Counted from the first letter of the stretch, positions 17,471 to 26,594 are shown. The stretch is 64,000 bases of DNA from Pseudonocardia ammonioxydans (GCF_900115005.1 NZ_FOUY01000033.1:1-64000); one strand, 5' to 3'. Notes: generated from the letters alone by a model not told the origin. Numbers and translations are program-made.

Positions 17471-17875
17471 GTGCTGCCGGCCCGCGCCCGGCTCACCCGC
17501 CGGCCCGAGTTCGCCTCGACGATCCGGCGCGGTCGGCGCGCCGGCCGCTCGCGGCTGGTGGTGCACCTCGACCTGACCCGCCCCGGCGGCGTGCCCGAGC
17601 ACGTCTCGCCGAGGGCGGGTTTCGTCGTGAGCAAGGCCGTCGGCAACGCGGTCGTCCGGCACCGGGTCACCCGGCGGCTGCGGCACCTCGTGGCCGACCG
17701 GCTGGAGACGCTCCCGCCGGGGGCCGCCCTCGTCGTCCGGGCCCTGCCGCCGGCGGGGACAGCCTCGTCCGCGGAGCTGGGCGCAGACCTGGACTCGGCG
17801 CTGCGGGCGGCCCGCCGGCCCCGCAACCGGAACGGCACCCGGCGGTCGGAGCCCGCGCAGGACGGCCCGCGGTGA
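17471..17875 (+). CDS. rnpA: Ribonuclease P protein component
   Basis: A 134-residue basic protein that assists the RNase P RNA in removing tRNA 5' leaders. The N-terminus is MLPARARLTRRPEFASTIRR. The RNR motif region is VVSKAVGNAVVRHRVTRRLR, followed by LPPGAALVVRALPPA. The GTG at 17471 lies 28 bases after rpmH. A 33-base piece of this gene recurs at 24090-24122 in the non-coding parS region. Confidence 0.96.
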   Translation: MLPARARLTRRPEFASTIRRGRRAGRSRLVVHLDLTRPGGVPEHVSPRAGFVVSKAVGNAVVRHRVTRRLRHLVADRLETLPPGAALVVRALPPAGTASSAELGADLDSALRAARRPRNRNGTRRSEPAQDGPR

Positions 17876-17910
17876 GCCGCGGGACGACCGCCGTCGTCGA
17901 GGAGGACCCG

Positions 17911-18579
17911 ATGAGCGAGGACCGGGACGCCGCACCGCGCGGCGCCGTCCGCTCCGGGGACGTGGACGGACACGCGGCCTCCGGAAGCGACCGCGTCGCT
18001 CCCCCGGGCCGTACCGACACCGGCCGTACAGATACCGACACCGACACCGATCGTCCGTCCGGCACCTGCTCGTCCGCCCGCGGTTCCGACGGCCCGGATC
18101 CCGACTGCGCTGCCGCCGACCATCGCGGCCCGGACCACTGCGACTCGCACCGGTCCGTCTCCGACCGGTCGGACTCCGACCACTCCGGCTCCGACCAGTC
18201 CGGCTCCGACCAGTCCGGCTCCGACTTCGACCCCGGCGACACGGCGTCGTCCCACGAGCCGCCCCCGCAGGCTCCCCGCACGCTCGGCGCCCGGGCCGCT
18301 GTCGCGGCCGTCCGCTGGTACCAGGTGTGGATCTCCCCGAACCTCCTGCCGAGCTGCCGCTTCATGCCGAGCTGCAGCGCCTACGCCGTCGAGGCCCTCA
18401 CCGTCCACGGTGCGATCCGCGGTATCGGGCTGACCGTCTGGCGTCTGCTGCGCTGCGCACCGTGGCACCCTGGCGGGTGGGACCCGGTACCTCCGCCGCG
18501 CGGTCCGGGACGCAGCGGGCCCGAGCCCGGCGCCGCGGACCCGGCGCCCACCGACCCGTCCCGAACCGAAGGCCTCTAG
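17911..18579 (+). CDS. yidD: Membrane protein insertion efficiency factor YidD
   Basis: A 222-residue protein. The YidD core is C-terminal, RWYQVWISPNLLPSCRFMPS through LLRCAPWHPGGWDPVPPP, with the conserved cysteines. YidD is a small peripheral membrane factor that aids YidC. It is normally 70-110 residues, so the roughly 120-residue N-terminal extension is unusual. That extension is rich in Asp, Ser, Thr and His and ends in SDHSGSDQSGSDQSGSD repeats. The ATG at 17911 follows GAGGAGG with good spacing. An in-frame GTG at 17872 overlapping the rnpA stop is the alternative. Confidence 0.9.
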   Translation: MSEDRDAAPRGAVRSGDVDGHAASGSDRVAPPGRTDTGRTDTDTDTDRPSGTCSSARGSDGPDPDCAAADHRGPDHCDSHRSVSDRSDSDHSGSDQSGSDQSGSDFDPGDTASSHEPPPQAPRTLGARAAVAAVRWYQVWISPNLLPSCRFMPSCSAYAVEALTVHGAIRGIGLTVWRLLRCAPWHPGGWDPVPPPRGPGRSGPEPGAADPAPTDPSRTEGL

Positions 18580-18636
18580 AGCGGCGCGGACCGCCGTGCA
18601 GCGGACCGACCCGAGACCCCGAGGAGCAACACACCC

Positions 18637-19857
18637 GTGCTGGACTTCATCTACTACCCCGTCAGCTTCATCATGTGGGTCTGGCACAAGGTGTTCGGCT
18701 TCGTGCTGGGCGAGGACAACGGCTTCGCCTGGGCGCTGTCGGTGGTCTTCCTGGTCTTCACCCTGCGGCTGATCCTCTACAAGCCGTTCGTGACGCAGGT
18801 CCGCTCCATGCGCAAGATGCAGGAGATGGCGCCGGAGATGCAGAAGCTCCGGAAGAAGTACGCCAACGACCGGCAGAAGCTCGCCACGGAGATGCAGAAG
18901 CTCCAGCAGCAGAACGGCGCCAACCCGCTGATGGGCTGCCTGCCGATCCTGGTGCAGATCCCGGTCTTCATCGGTCTGTTCCACGTGCTGCGCGAGTTCA
19001 AGCCGGGCAAGACCGAGAACTACTTCTTCAACGCGCAGGAGAACGCCTCCTTCGTCGAGTCGAACCTGCTCGGGTCGAAGCTCGGCTCGGCGATCTGGCC
19101 GCTGCAGAACACCGCCTCGGTCGAGGCCCTCGGTGGCAACTACCTGTCCCAGTGGCTCGTCATGATCCCGCTGATGATCATGGCTGGTGTCTTCACGCAC
19201 ATCACCGCGCGCCACTCGGTGGCCCGCCAGCAGGCGCAGATCGCGGCCGGCACCACGGCGTCGAACCCGCAGACCGAGATCATGCAGAAGCTGATGCTCT
19301 ACGTGTTCCCGATCGGTGTCGTCGTCGGTGCGCCGTTCCTGCCGCTGGCCGTGCTCTTCTACTGGGTCTCCAACAACCTGTGGACGCTGTGGCAGCAGCA
19401 CCACGTCTACAAGAAGATCGACGCCGAGGACGCGGAGAAGCAGGAGAAGGCCGCCGAGTCGGCCAAGGCACTCGCCCCGCGGCCCGGCCAGAAGCCGGTC
19501 CGCAAGAACGGCCGGACCGCTCCGAAGGACGCCACGACCGTCGACGAGCAGGTGGACGCCGAGCCGGCCGGCTCCCCCGACGCGGCCAGTGCCGACACAG
19601 CCGGCGTCGACGCGACGGACACGGCTGCCGACGCCACCGCCGGAGACTCCCCGGCCGGTGACGGCGCCTCCCGCAACGGCTCGGCCCAGAACGGCCCGGC
19701 CCAGAACGGCTCGCCCCAGAACAGCTCTACCCAGAACCGTTCGAACCAGAACGGCTCGACCCGGAACGGGTCCGGCAAGAACGGCGCGAAGAAGCCCGGT
19801 GCCAAACCGGTGCAGCGCCGTCAGGGAGCGAAGTCCAAGCGCGGTAAGCGCCGCTGA
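18637..19857 (+). CDS. yidC: Membrane protein insertase YidC
   Basis: A 406-residue insertase that places proteins in the inner membrane alone or with SecYEG. It lacks the large periplasmic domain of enteric YidC, as in Gram-positives. Hydrophobic segments include FAWALSVVFLVFTLRLILY, LPILVQIPVFIGLFHVL, WLVMIPLMIMAGVFTHI and LMLYVFPIGVVVGAPFLPLA, with the conserved coiled-coil MQKLRKKYANDRQKLATEMQ between the first two. The last roughly 130 residues form a disordered basic tail with Gln-Asn-Gly repeats built on 15-base DNA units, then KSKRGKRR. The start GTG is at 18637. Confidence 0.96.
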   Translation: MLDFIYYPVSFIMWVWHKVFGFVLGEDNGFAWALSVVFLVFTLRLILYKPFVTQVRSMRKMQEMAPEMQKLRKKYANDRQKLATEMQKLQQQNGANPLMGCLPILVQIPVFIGLFHVLREFKPGKTENYFFNAQENASFVESNLLGSKLGSAIWPLQNTASVEALGGNYLSQWLVMIPLMIMAGVFTHITARHSVARQQAQIAAGTTASNPQTEIMQKLMLYVFPIGVVVGAPFLPLAVLFYWVSNNLWTLWQQHHVYKKIDAEDAEKQEKAAESAKALAPRPGQKPVRKNGRTAPKDATTVDEQVDAEPAGSPDAASADTAGVDATDTAADATAGDSPAGDGASRNGSAQNGPAQNGSPQNSSTQNRSNQNGSTRNGSGKNGAKKPGAKPVQRRQGAKSKRGKRR

Positions 19858-19955
19858 CCCAGTGAACCCGCGCGCCACGACGGCCCCGGCGGACCCCGAC
19901 CGCCGCGCGGGCCCGGCGCAGCGCATCCGCGTACCGCAAGCGAGAGGAGAAGCAC

Positions 19956-20486
19956 GTGCCCACCACAGCGAAGGATCCTGCCGAGGGTGCAGACGTGCAG
20001 GCCAAGCCGTCCGGTGACGACCTGCTGATCCAGGAGGGCGACGTCGCCGGTGACTACCTGGAGCGCCTGCTCGACATCCTGGACTACGACGGCGACATCG
20101 ACCTCGACGTCGAGGGCGGCCGCGCGATCGTCAGCATCGAGGGCAGCGAGGGCGACGCCGACCTGGAGAAGCTGGTCGGTGACCGGGGCTCGGTGCTGGA
20201 GAGCCTGCAGGAGCTCGCCCGGCTCGCCGTGCAGCAGCAGCTCGGCAGCCGCAGCCGGCTCATGCTGGACGTCGCCGGCTGGCGCCGGCGCCGCCGCGAC
20301 GAGCTGACCGAACTGGGCACGGAGACGGCCAAGGAGGTCAAGGCGTCCGGTGAGTCGGCCCGCCTCCGCCCGATGACGCCGTTCGAGCGCAAGGTCGTCC
20401 ACGACGCCGTCGCGACGGTGAAGGGCGTCATCAGCGAGAGCGAGGGCGAGGAGCCTCGCCGTCAGGTCGTCGTGCACAAGAGGTGA
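19956..20486 (+). CDS. khpB: Jag/KhpB RNA-binding protein (KH and R3H domains)
   Basis: A 176-residue protein. A Jag-type KH domain spans about 35-110, with DYLERLLDILDYDGDIDLDV and SVLESLQELARLAVQ. An R3H domain follows, LRPMTPFERKVVHDAVA. KhpB with KhpA binds RNA and affects cell elongation in Firmicutes; it follows yidC in most Gram-positives. The ATG at 19956 has AGAGGAGAA upstream. Its end overlaps the rsmG start by four bases (GTGA), implying translational coupling. Confidence 0.93.
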   Translation: MPTTAKDPAEGADVQAKPSGDDLLIQEGDVAGDYLERLLDILDYDGDIDLDVEGGRAIVSIEGSEGDADLEKLVGDRGSVLESLQELARLAVQQQLGSRSRLMLDVAGWRRRRRDELTELGTETAKEVKASGESARLRPMTPFERKVVHDAVATVKGVISESEGEEPRRQVVVHKR

Positions 20487-21175
20487 GCACCGAGCAGAAC
20501 ACCGGCGGAGCGGCGGCACCGGCTCCGGAGGTCGCCGGAACGGTCTTCGGCGAGCGGGTCGGCCTGGCCGCCCGCTACGTCGAACACCTGGCCACCTCCG
20601 GGATCGAGCGAGGCCTGATCGGGCCGCGGGAGCACGACCGCCTGTGGGACCGGCACGTGCTGAACTCCGCGGTCCTCGCCGAGGTCGTACCGTCCGACGC
20701 GAAGGTCGTCGATGTCGGCTCCGGGGCGGGACTGCCCGGGATACCGTTGGCACTGGCCCGTCCGGACCTGCGGATCGTGTTGATCGAACCGCTGGCCCGG
20801 CGGGTGGACTGGCTGGACGAGGTGATCGCCGACCTCGGGCTCGACGTCGCCGTCGAGCGCGGGCGCGCCGAGGAGCCCGCCGTTCTGCGACGATGGGAGG
20901 GCGCCGACGTGGTCACCGCCCGGGCCGTCGGGCCGCTCGCCCGGCTCGCGGGGCTCTGTCTGCCCCTGCTGCGTCCGGGGGGTGCGATGCTGGTGCTCAA
21001 GGGAGCCTCCGCACCGGAGGAGATCGCCCGCGACGCGACCGCGGTCCGGGCGCTCGGTGGCGGCGACGCCAGGATCCACGAGGTCGGTGACGGCGTCGTG
21101 GATCCCCTGACCACGGTGGTCGAGATCCCCCGCATCGGCGCGCCCCGCCCCAAGCGGAGGAAAGAACGGCGATGA
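20483..21175 (+). CDS. rsmG: 16S rRNA (guanine527-N7)-methyltransferase RsmG
   Basis: A 230-residue SAM-dependent methyltransferase (GidB) acting on G527 of 16S rRNA; loss gives low-level streptomycin resistance in many bacteria. The SAM motif is VVDVGSGAGLPGIPLALARP, followed by VLIEPLARRVDWL. Starts at GTG 20483, overlapping khpB, and its stop overlaps the parA start (ATGA). A 40-base piece of the 3' end recurs at 24122-24161. Confidence 0.96.
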   Translation: MSTEQNTGGAAAPAPEVAGTVFGERVGLAARYVEHLATSGIERGLIGPREHDRLWDRHVLNSAVLAEVVPSDAKVVDVGSGAGLPGIPLALARPDLRIVLIEPLARRVDWLDEVIADLGLDVAVERGRAEEPAVLRRWEGADVVTARAVGPLARLAGLCLPLLRPGGAMLVLKGASAPEEIARDATAVRALGGGDARIHEVGDGVVDPLTTVVEIPRIGAPRPKRRKERR

Positions 21176-22140
21176 TGAGTAGGACACCGTCCTCGGCTGT
21201 TCCACGTGAAACATCGGGACGGGATTCGAGGGAGAGAGGGCCGCGCGTGAGTCTCGGTTGGACCCCCATCGCGGACGAGGCCGCGAGGGCTGCCCGCGTC
21301 CTGCACCCCGACGGCCACGGCATGCCACGGCCGGCTGAACGACGGATCCTGGGTGTCGCGAACCAGAAGGGCGGCGTCGGGAAGACCACCAGCACCGTGA
21401 ACCTGGCCGCCGCGCTCGCCATGCACGGGATCCGGGTACTCGTCGTCGACCTCGACCCGCAGGGCAACGCCAGCACCGCGCTCGGTGTCGAGCACCGGAC
21501 GGGCACCCCGTCGGTGTACGAGGTGATGCTCGGCGAGATCGGGCTGCAGGAGGCCGTCGCCGTCAGCTCGGCGTCGCCCAACCTGCTCTGCGTACCGGCC
21601 ACGATCGACCTGGCCGGCGCGGAGATCGAGCTGGTCAGCATGGTCGCGCGCGAGTCGCGGCTGTCCCAGGCGCTGCACGACGACGCGCTGGCCGAGCTGG
21701 ACATCGACTACGTCCTGATCGACTGCCCGCCCTCGCTCGGGCTGCTCACGGTGAACGCCCTGGTGGCGGCGTCCGAGGTGCTGATCCCGATCCAGTGCGA
21801 GTACTACGCGCTGGAGGGCCTGGGCCAGCTCCTGTCCAACATCGATCTGGTCCGGTCGCACCTCAACACGTCGCTGCACGTGTCGACGATCCTGCTGACC
21901 ATGTACGACGGCCGGACGAAGCTGGCCGACCAGGTCACCTCCGAGGTGCGTCAGCACTTCGGCCCGACGGTGCTGCGCACCGTCGTCCCGCGCAGTGTGA
22001 AGGTCTCCGAGGCGCCCGGCTACAGCCAGACGGTGCTCGCCTACGACCCCGGCTCACGTGGGGCCATGAGCTATGTCGACGCGGCCCGGGAGATCGCCGA
22101 GCACGGTGCCACCGGCGCCTACCGCCCGGGTGGACGCTGA
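21172..22140 (+). CDS. parA: Chromosome partitioning ATPase ParA
   Basis: A 322-residue deviant Walker ATPase. Walker A is KGGVGKTT (66-73), with VVDLDPQGNASTALG and IDCPPSLGLLTVNAL as further ATPase blocks. ParA binds the nucleoid and pulls ParB-parS complexes. The ATG at 21172 overlaps rsmG and has GGAGG 11 bases upstream. It gives a roughly 60-residue N-terminal extension whose codons 10-14 (VPRET) are part of an embedded parS site. Actinobacterial ParAs share such an extension with a VSRET-type motif. A GTG at 21247 is the alternative start. Confidence 0.96.
   Translation: MMSRTPSSAVPRETSGRDSRERGPRVSLGWTPIADEAARAARVLHPDGHGMPRPAERRILGVANQKGGVGKTTSTVNLAAALAMHGIRVLVVDLDPQGNASTALGVEHRTGTPSVYEVMLGEIGLQEAVAVSSASPNLLCVPATIDLAGAEIELVSMVARESRLSQALHDDALAELDIDYVLIDCPPSLGLLTVNALVAASEVLIPIQCEYYALEGLGQLLSNIDLVRSHLNTSLHVSTILLTMYDGRTKLADQVTSEVRQHFGPTVLRTVVPRSVKVSEAPGYSQTVLAYDPGSRGAMSYVDAAREIAEHGATGAYRPGGR
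21198..21213. promoter_or_regulatory. parS site inside the parA 5' coding region
   Basis: TGTTCCACGTGAAACA is a perfect actinobacterial parS for ParB binding. It is read through by parA codons. Confidence 0.95.
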
Positions 22141-22170
22141 CATGACAGCTGACATGACAGAGGTCCGTTG

Positions 22171-23142
22171 ATGGCAGAGCGCAAGGGCGGTCTCGGTCGT
22201 GGACTGGCCGCGCTGATCCCCACCGGGCCGGCCGAGCCCGAGGCGCAGCCCTCGAGCCCCGGAGCCCCGCTGCACCGGCCCGCCCCGGCCGTGCCACGCG
22301 ACGACGCCGCGACCGAGGCCGAGCCGCGGGTGGTCGACGGCGGTGCCGAGTACCGCGAGATCCCGCTGGACCGGATCGTCCCCAATCCGAAACAGCCGCG
22401 GACGCAGTTCGACGAGGAGCAGCTCTCCGAGCTCGAGCACTCGATCCGCGAGTTCGGGCTGCTGCAGCCGATCGTGGTGCGGCGGGTCGGTCGCAGCTAC
22501 GAGCTGATCATGGGCGAGCGCCGGTGGCGCGCCGCCCAGCGGGCCGCGCTGGAGACGCTCCCGGCGATCGTCCGGCACACCGCCGACGACGTCATGCTCC
22601 GCGACGCGCTGCTGGAGAACATCCATCGGGTCCAGCTGAACCCGCTGGAGGAGGCAGCCGCCTACGAGCAGCTGCTCGGCGAGTTCGGGGTGACACACGC
22701 GGAGCTCGCCGATCGTCTCGGCCGGAGCCGCCCGGTCGTCACGAACATGATCCGGTTGCTGAAGCTGCCCGTGACGGTGCAGCGGCGGGTCGCCGCCGGT
22801 GTCCTGTCGGCCGGGCACGCCCGGGCGCTGCTCGGGCTGGAGGACGCCGGACTGCAGGAGGATCTGGCGACCCGCATCGTCGCCGAGGGCATGTCGGTGC
22901 GGGCCACCGAGGAGGCCGTGGTGCTCGCCCGGCAGGACGGCCCGCAGCGGGAGCGCCGGTCCCGGAAGCGGGCCGAGGAACGCCCCGAGTTCACCGAGAT
23001 GGCCGATCGGCTCTCCGACACCTTCGACACCCGGGTGAAGGTGGAGATGGGTCAGCGGAAGGGCCGGATCGTCGTCGAGTTCGGTTCGGTCGAGGACCTG
23101 GACCGCATCACCGGGATGATGGGTCTCCGCGAACAGGACTGA
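22171..23142 (+). CDS. parB: Chromosome partitioning protein ParB
   Basis: A 323-residue CTP-dependent DNA clamp that loads at parS and spreads. The N-terminus is MAERKGGLGRGLAALIP. The ParB/CTPase domain has VPNPKQPRTQFDEEQL and the arginine box LIMGERRWRAAQ. The helix-turn-helix is THAELADRLGRSRPVVTNMI, followed by a C-terminal dimerisation domain. The ATG at 22171 is preferred over the preceding TTG. It lies 30 bases after parA, separated by two tandem copies of GCTGACATGACA (22136-22159), the first including the parA stop. Confidence 0.97.
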   Translation: MAERKGGLGRGLAALIPTGPAEPEAQPSSPGAPLHRPAPAVPRDDAATEAEPRVVDGGAEYREIPLDRIVPNPKQPRTQFDEEQLSELEHSIREFGLLQPIVVRRVGRSYELIMGERRWRAAQRAALETLPAIVRHTADDVMLRDALLENIHRVQLNPLEEAAAYEQLLGEFGVTHAELADRLGRSRPVVTNMIRLLKLPVTVQRRVAAGVLSAGHARALLGLEDAGLQEDLATRIVAEGMSVRATEEAVVLARQDGPQRERRSRKRAEERPEFTEMADRLSDTFDTRVKVEMGQRKGRIVVEFGSVEDLDRITGMMGLREQD

Positions 23143-23147
23143 GGGGC

Positions 23148-23189
23148 GCCGGCGTCGGTCCGCTCCCCCGCGTACGGAGGCCGACCGGC
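23148..23189 (+). terminator. Possible hairpin terminator after parB
   Basis: Arms GCCGGCGTCGG and CCGACCGGC face each other five bases after the parB stop. There is no U-tract, so termination is uncertain. Confidence 0.35.
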
Positions 23190-23451
23190 TCCGGGGTGTG
23201 TCCCTGTTCCGATCCGGTGATCTCGTCGGCAGCGGCGATCTCAGGACGCTGTGATTCGTCCCGTGTGGCCTCATCGGTGTGTCGCCCGGGTCGTGGGCCT
23301 GGGATGATGTTCGAGGCCCTCCCCGATCATTTGAGGGCGATTTCGGGCGTGTGGCTCGGCTCGAGTGGTCCTTCGAGGCCATTCGCTTTCGATTTCAACT
23401 ATTCGAGTGCACTACGGCCGGCGCAGGGAGGCCGAGCGACCGGTGTACGGC

Positions 23452-23757
23452 TCACCGGGTGGCCGGGCCGTGTCGGGGAGCGGGTTGCGGGCCGAGGTGG
23501 ACGCCGTCGAAGGCACTGGCGCCAAACAGGTCGCTGTCGGGCAGGTCGTCGCCGAGCTCGTTCTGCTCGAGGTAGGTCTCGCTGTGGGATCCCGGCATAC
23601 GGCCGCCGCTCCATCTGCCGGGGTCCGTGAACCGTTGCCCGCCCGGCTGCGGCGTGACCGGAACAGCACCGGACGCGGGCGTTCCGTACGCACTGCCCTG
23701 AGCCGGTGCCGTGGACGGAGGGCGGCCGACCGTCGGCTGGGCACCCGCCCGGGGCAC
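23452..23757 (-). pseudogene. Possible remnant or short hypothetical protein
   Basis: A 101-codon frame from GTG 23757. The first half is Pro/Ser/Thr/Gly-rich. The second, MPGSHSETYLEQNELGDDLP and on, is acidic with protein-like composition and high third-position GC. No family is recognised. A stop lies eight codons before the GTG, and another frame continues upstream, so this may be the C-terminal remnant of a longer gene. It could also be chance. Confidence 0.3.
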
Positions 23758-24089
23758 TCCCCGGGCCGCGCCCTCGGCTCACGCTCGACCGTGAGGTGGG
23801 CATGCCAATCACTTCTGCGCCGCCCGGCTTCGCGGCCCCGAGCATCGCCGTGGCCGACCAGCCGGCGAGGGCGCCGGGCGCCGCCCCCGGGTGCTCAGCC
23901 ATCGGCTGTTGTGGGGGGCCGCCGGTACACCGCACCGCACTCACTGCCGGTCGAGCATCGTCGGCGTTCCGGCGCAGCCCGGTGCGGGCGGCGGTGGGGC
24001 ACCGCCCCACCGCCGTGTACAGCGACCCGATCTCCGCCCGGTCCAGAGGGCGGAGCGTGCCGGGCCGGCGCGGCCGGGAGGGTGGTCCG

Positions 24090-24161
24090 CGCCGGCGGCA
24101 GGGCCCGGACGACGAGGGCGGCACCGTGGTCAGGGATCCACGACGCCGTCACCGACCTCGT
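24090..24161 (-). repeat. Mosaic of rsmG and rnpA fragments
   Basis: Reading leftward, 24161-24122 matches the rsmG 3' region (about 21078-21117) with a single one-base deletion. It is joined directly to 24122-24090, a 33-base perfect copy of rnpA bases near 17722-17754. The two sources lie about 3.3 kb apart, on the opposite strand. The copy encodes nothing intact. Confidence 0.85.
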
Positions 24162-24587
24162 CATCGTCGCGGCACGCTCAGCCGCTCGTGCCCGAGCGTC
24201 GAGGCGCCGGAGGTGGTCCGGTCGATGCGCACGGCGGTCGGGACGGTGGTCTGGGGCGGCACAGGTCGTGTGCGGCCGGCGATCCGCTTCCCGGCCGGGT
24301 AGAGGTCACCGATCGACTCCCCTCCCCCGGGTCCCTGTCGGCGAACGGGGCCGTTTCCCCGGGTGATCGGAAGGCTGAGAACGGTGACGCCTGACGGCGT
24401 CGAGGTCCGTGGGGGCGAGCCGGCGTAGGCGCGGTCTGCGGATCACCCGGGCGAAGAGGTCCCTGCCCCACCCCCCGCGCGGCTCGAGGAGCCGCGGGTG
24501 TGCGCGGCTGGGGCGCGCACCTTGCGAGCGAGCGGCTCGCGGGACGTACCGGGTCGGGCTGGCTCCCGGCGCTGTGTCCCGCGGTCG

Positions 24588-24603
24588 TGTTTCACGTGGA
24601 ACA
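24588..24603. promoter_or_regulatory. parS site
   Basis: TGTTTCACGTGGAACA matches the consensus in all 16 positions, allowing the usual T/C and A/G variation. Confidence 0.93.
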
Positions 24604-25436
24604 GGGCTCCGGCCTCGTCGTCGCATCGAGAGGACCGTCGGTGCCGGCGGTGCCTCGGCACCGGGGACGCCGTCGTGCGCCCGGCCCGGCACGGTGCCTC
24701 ATGGATCAGTCCTGCCGTCCTCCATGTCCATGGCCATCAGAAGGATCTACCGGCGCTGCGCCCGGGGCGCGGACGCCGACTCGGTCCGGCCTGCGGACGA
24801 GGCGTGATGATCGGTGTGGACACAGGCGTCGGCGGGCGAGGCAGGGCGCCACCGCGGCGACGCGCACCAGCTCGTGCGGTCGTCCGGCGTCGACGGGCCG
24901 CCGTCCGCCCGCCGGTGGCGATGCCGAACCTGGTGGAGTCCGGAGTCGTCGGTACGCCCACAGGCCGGCCCTAGGGCCGACCTTGCGCGCCACCGTGGAG
25001 CTCGCCGTGCTCGCCGATGGCGTACGCGATCGGCGCGATCACGACGGGGCGTACGAGGTTGGGCGGGACGATCAGTCGGCCGGTATCGCTCCGCAGGACG
25101 AACGCACCGGTGTGCTGTGCGCGACCGGCCCCACCGGGTCGTCACGTCCGTCCGGGCCCTCGGTGTGGCCACGAGCAGGCACCCGCGCGCTTCGACGATG
25201 CCCGCGTCCCCGGGCAGTTCGAGACACGGCGCCGGCGCGCTGCATCACCGGCACGGCGATCGCGGTGCGCGGCGCGGGACCACGGGCGCGCGGTCGCGGG
25301 ATCACCACCCTCCGCGCGCGTCCGCTGCGTGCGACGCGGCGGTTCTGTTCCGCATGAAGCAGGCCGTGCCCGCCGGTGTGCCGGGCGGTGCTGTTTCCTG
25401 TGAACCGTGATCGTGCACCCCGGTACCGGGAGACCT

Positions 25437-25452
25437 CGTTCCACGTGAAACA
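25437..25452. promoter_or_regulatory. parS site
   Basis: CGTTCCACGTGAAACA, one outer mismatch; third unit of the tandem array. Confidence 0.9.
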
Positions 25453-25528
25453 CGACGGTGCCACGCCCGGGGCCGGTCGACGCTGTGCGACGTGAAGCGC
25501 GGCCGTGCCCGGCGGGACGGCGCGATGC

Positions 25529-25544
25529 CGTTCCACGTGAAACG
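25529..25544. promoter_or_regulatory. parS site
   Basis: CGTTCCACGTGAAACG, with the 14-base core intact and both outermost bases changed; fifth unit of the array. Confidence 0.87.
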
Positions 25545-25675
25545 TGACCATTCCGGGAGGCGCGATCTGCGCGACGCCGGCCCCCATGTGAGACGCCGCC
25601 GTGCTGGGCCGGGGGCGGGCGACGCTGATCCAGATGACGTGACCGTGCCACCCCGCGCGTGTGTGTGGGCGATGC

Positions 25676-25691
25676 CGTTCCACGTGAAACA
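25676..25691. promoter_or_regulatory. parS site
   Basis: CGTTCCACGTGAAACA, identical to the site at 25437; eighth unit of the array. Confidence 0.9.
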
Positions 25692-25971
25692 GGACCATGT
25701 CGCCCGGGCCGCGCGATCCCGTTCCAGGTGGAGCGTGATTATTCCGAGCCGCGCGAGCGCGCGATGCTGTGCCACTCCTGGTCGGGCTGGTGTCGACGCT
25801 GTTCCGGACCGACGTGGACGCCGGGGCGCCGGCGGCGGGACTCGTGCCGGGGTTCGCCGGGATCGACTCGCTGGTGCCGGCCACCCCCGGAGGCCACGGC
25901 GAGCGCGGTGCCCGCGGCGTCCAGGTGAATCGCCACTTGCGGGGCTGGGACTGCGCGACGCCGTTCCACGT

Positions 25972-25987
25972 GGAACCCAGCCGCGCG
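25972..25987. promoter_or_regulatory. parS site
   Basis: CGTTCCACGTGGAACC, core intact. It is preceded by GCGCGACGC, the same linker end as in the tandem array, so it probably derives from the same repeat. Confidence 0.88.
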
Positions 25988-26578
25988 CGGACTGCGTGCT
26001 GATGGTGCGACATGGGTCGTTCCGCACCGCCGCCCAGGCCGGAGGACGACCGCAGCAACCGCGCGGTGCGCCACACCCGCCACTGGCGTAGCCCCGTGCG
26101 CGGAGCCGGATGGCGCGTTCTCGAGGCCGCCGACGGCTCCGCGAGACTCACCCGGAGCCACTCCCCCGCGAAGGCCGTCTCGCTCGTGGGTCCGGCGCCG
26201 GGAGCGGATGCGCCGGTGCTCCGCCGAACGGGGCGCGGCGGGGCGCCGATGTACGGGCGGTGGTCGGAACGACGGTGTCGAAGGATCCGTACTGCGCATC
26301 ATGAGGCCGGGCTTCGCCGCCGTGTCGCCGGCCTCGCTGAAGGAGGTCGCCGTGCTCGAGCAGCGGAGCCACTCCGAGGTGCTGCACGGTGTCGACAGGC
26401 ACGCGGACGGCGGTGGGCTGCTCGGGTGCGGGCAATCGCCGTGGGTCGGCGCAGCGCGACCGGCCGCCGGCACCGAGGTCGCGGTCCTCCGCGTGGTGGT
26501 CGAGTGAGCGTCGCTCCCGACCGGCCACGTGAGCCGGGCCGGGTGGCTCCCGTCCGCGCAGGGACTCCGCTGTGGAGA

Positions 26579-26594
26579 GGTTCCACGTGGAACC
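26579..26594. promoter_or_regulatory. parS site
   Basis: GGTTCCACGTGGAACC, a perfect palindrome with an intact 14-base core. Confidence 0.88.

Larger units (their letters stand above)
25346..25783. repeat. Tandem array of about ten 44-51-base units, each with an intact or decayed parS
   Basis: parS-like 16-mers start at 25346, 25392, 25437, 25484, 25529, 25580, 25631, 25676, 25720 and about 25768. Those at 25437, 25529 and 25676 are intact. The others keep three or more matching blocks, such as TGTTCCGCATGAAGCA at 25346 and CGTTCCAGGTGGAGCG at 25720. The linkers are related: most contain a CGTGCC-like block after the 16-mer and end in GCGACGC or GCGATGC just before the next one. The first and last units are the least certain. 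Confidence 0.7.

Noticed and set aside
25346..25783. CRISPR array
   Set aside because: The repeats are degenerate, the spacers are related to each other, the repeat core is parS, and no cas gene is nearby.
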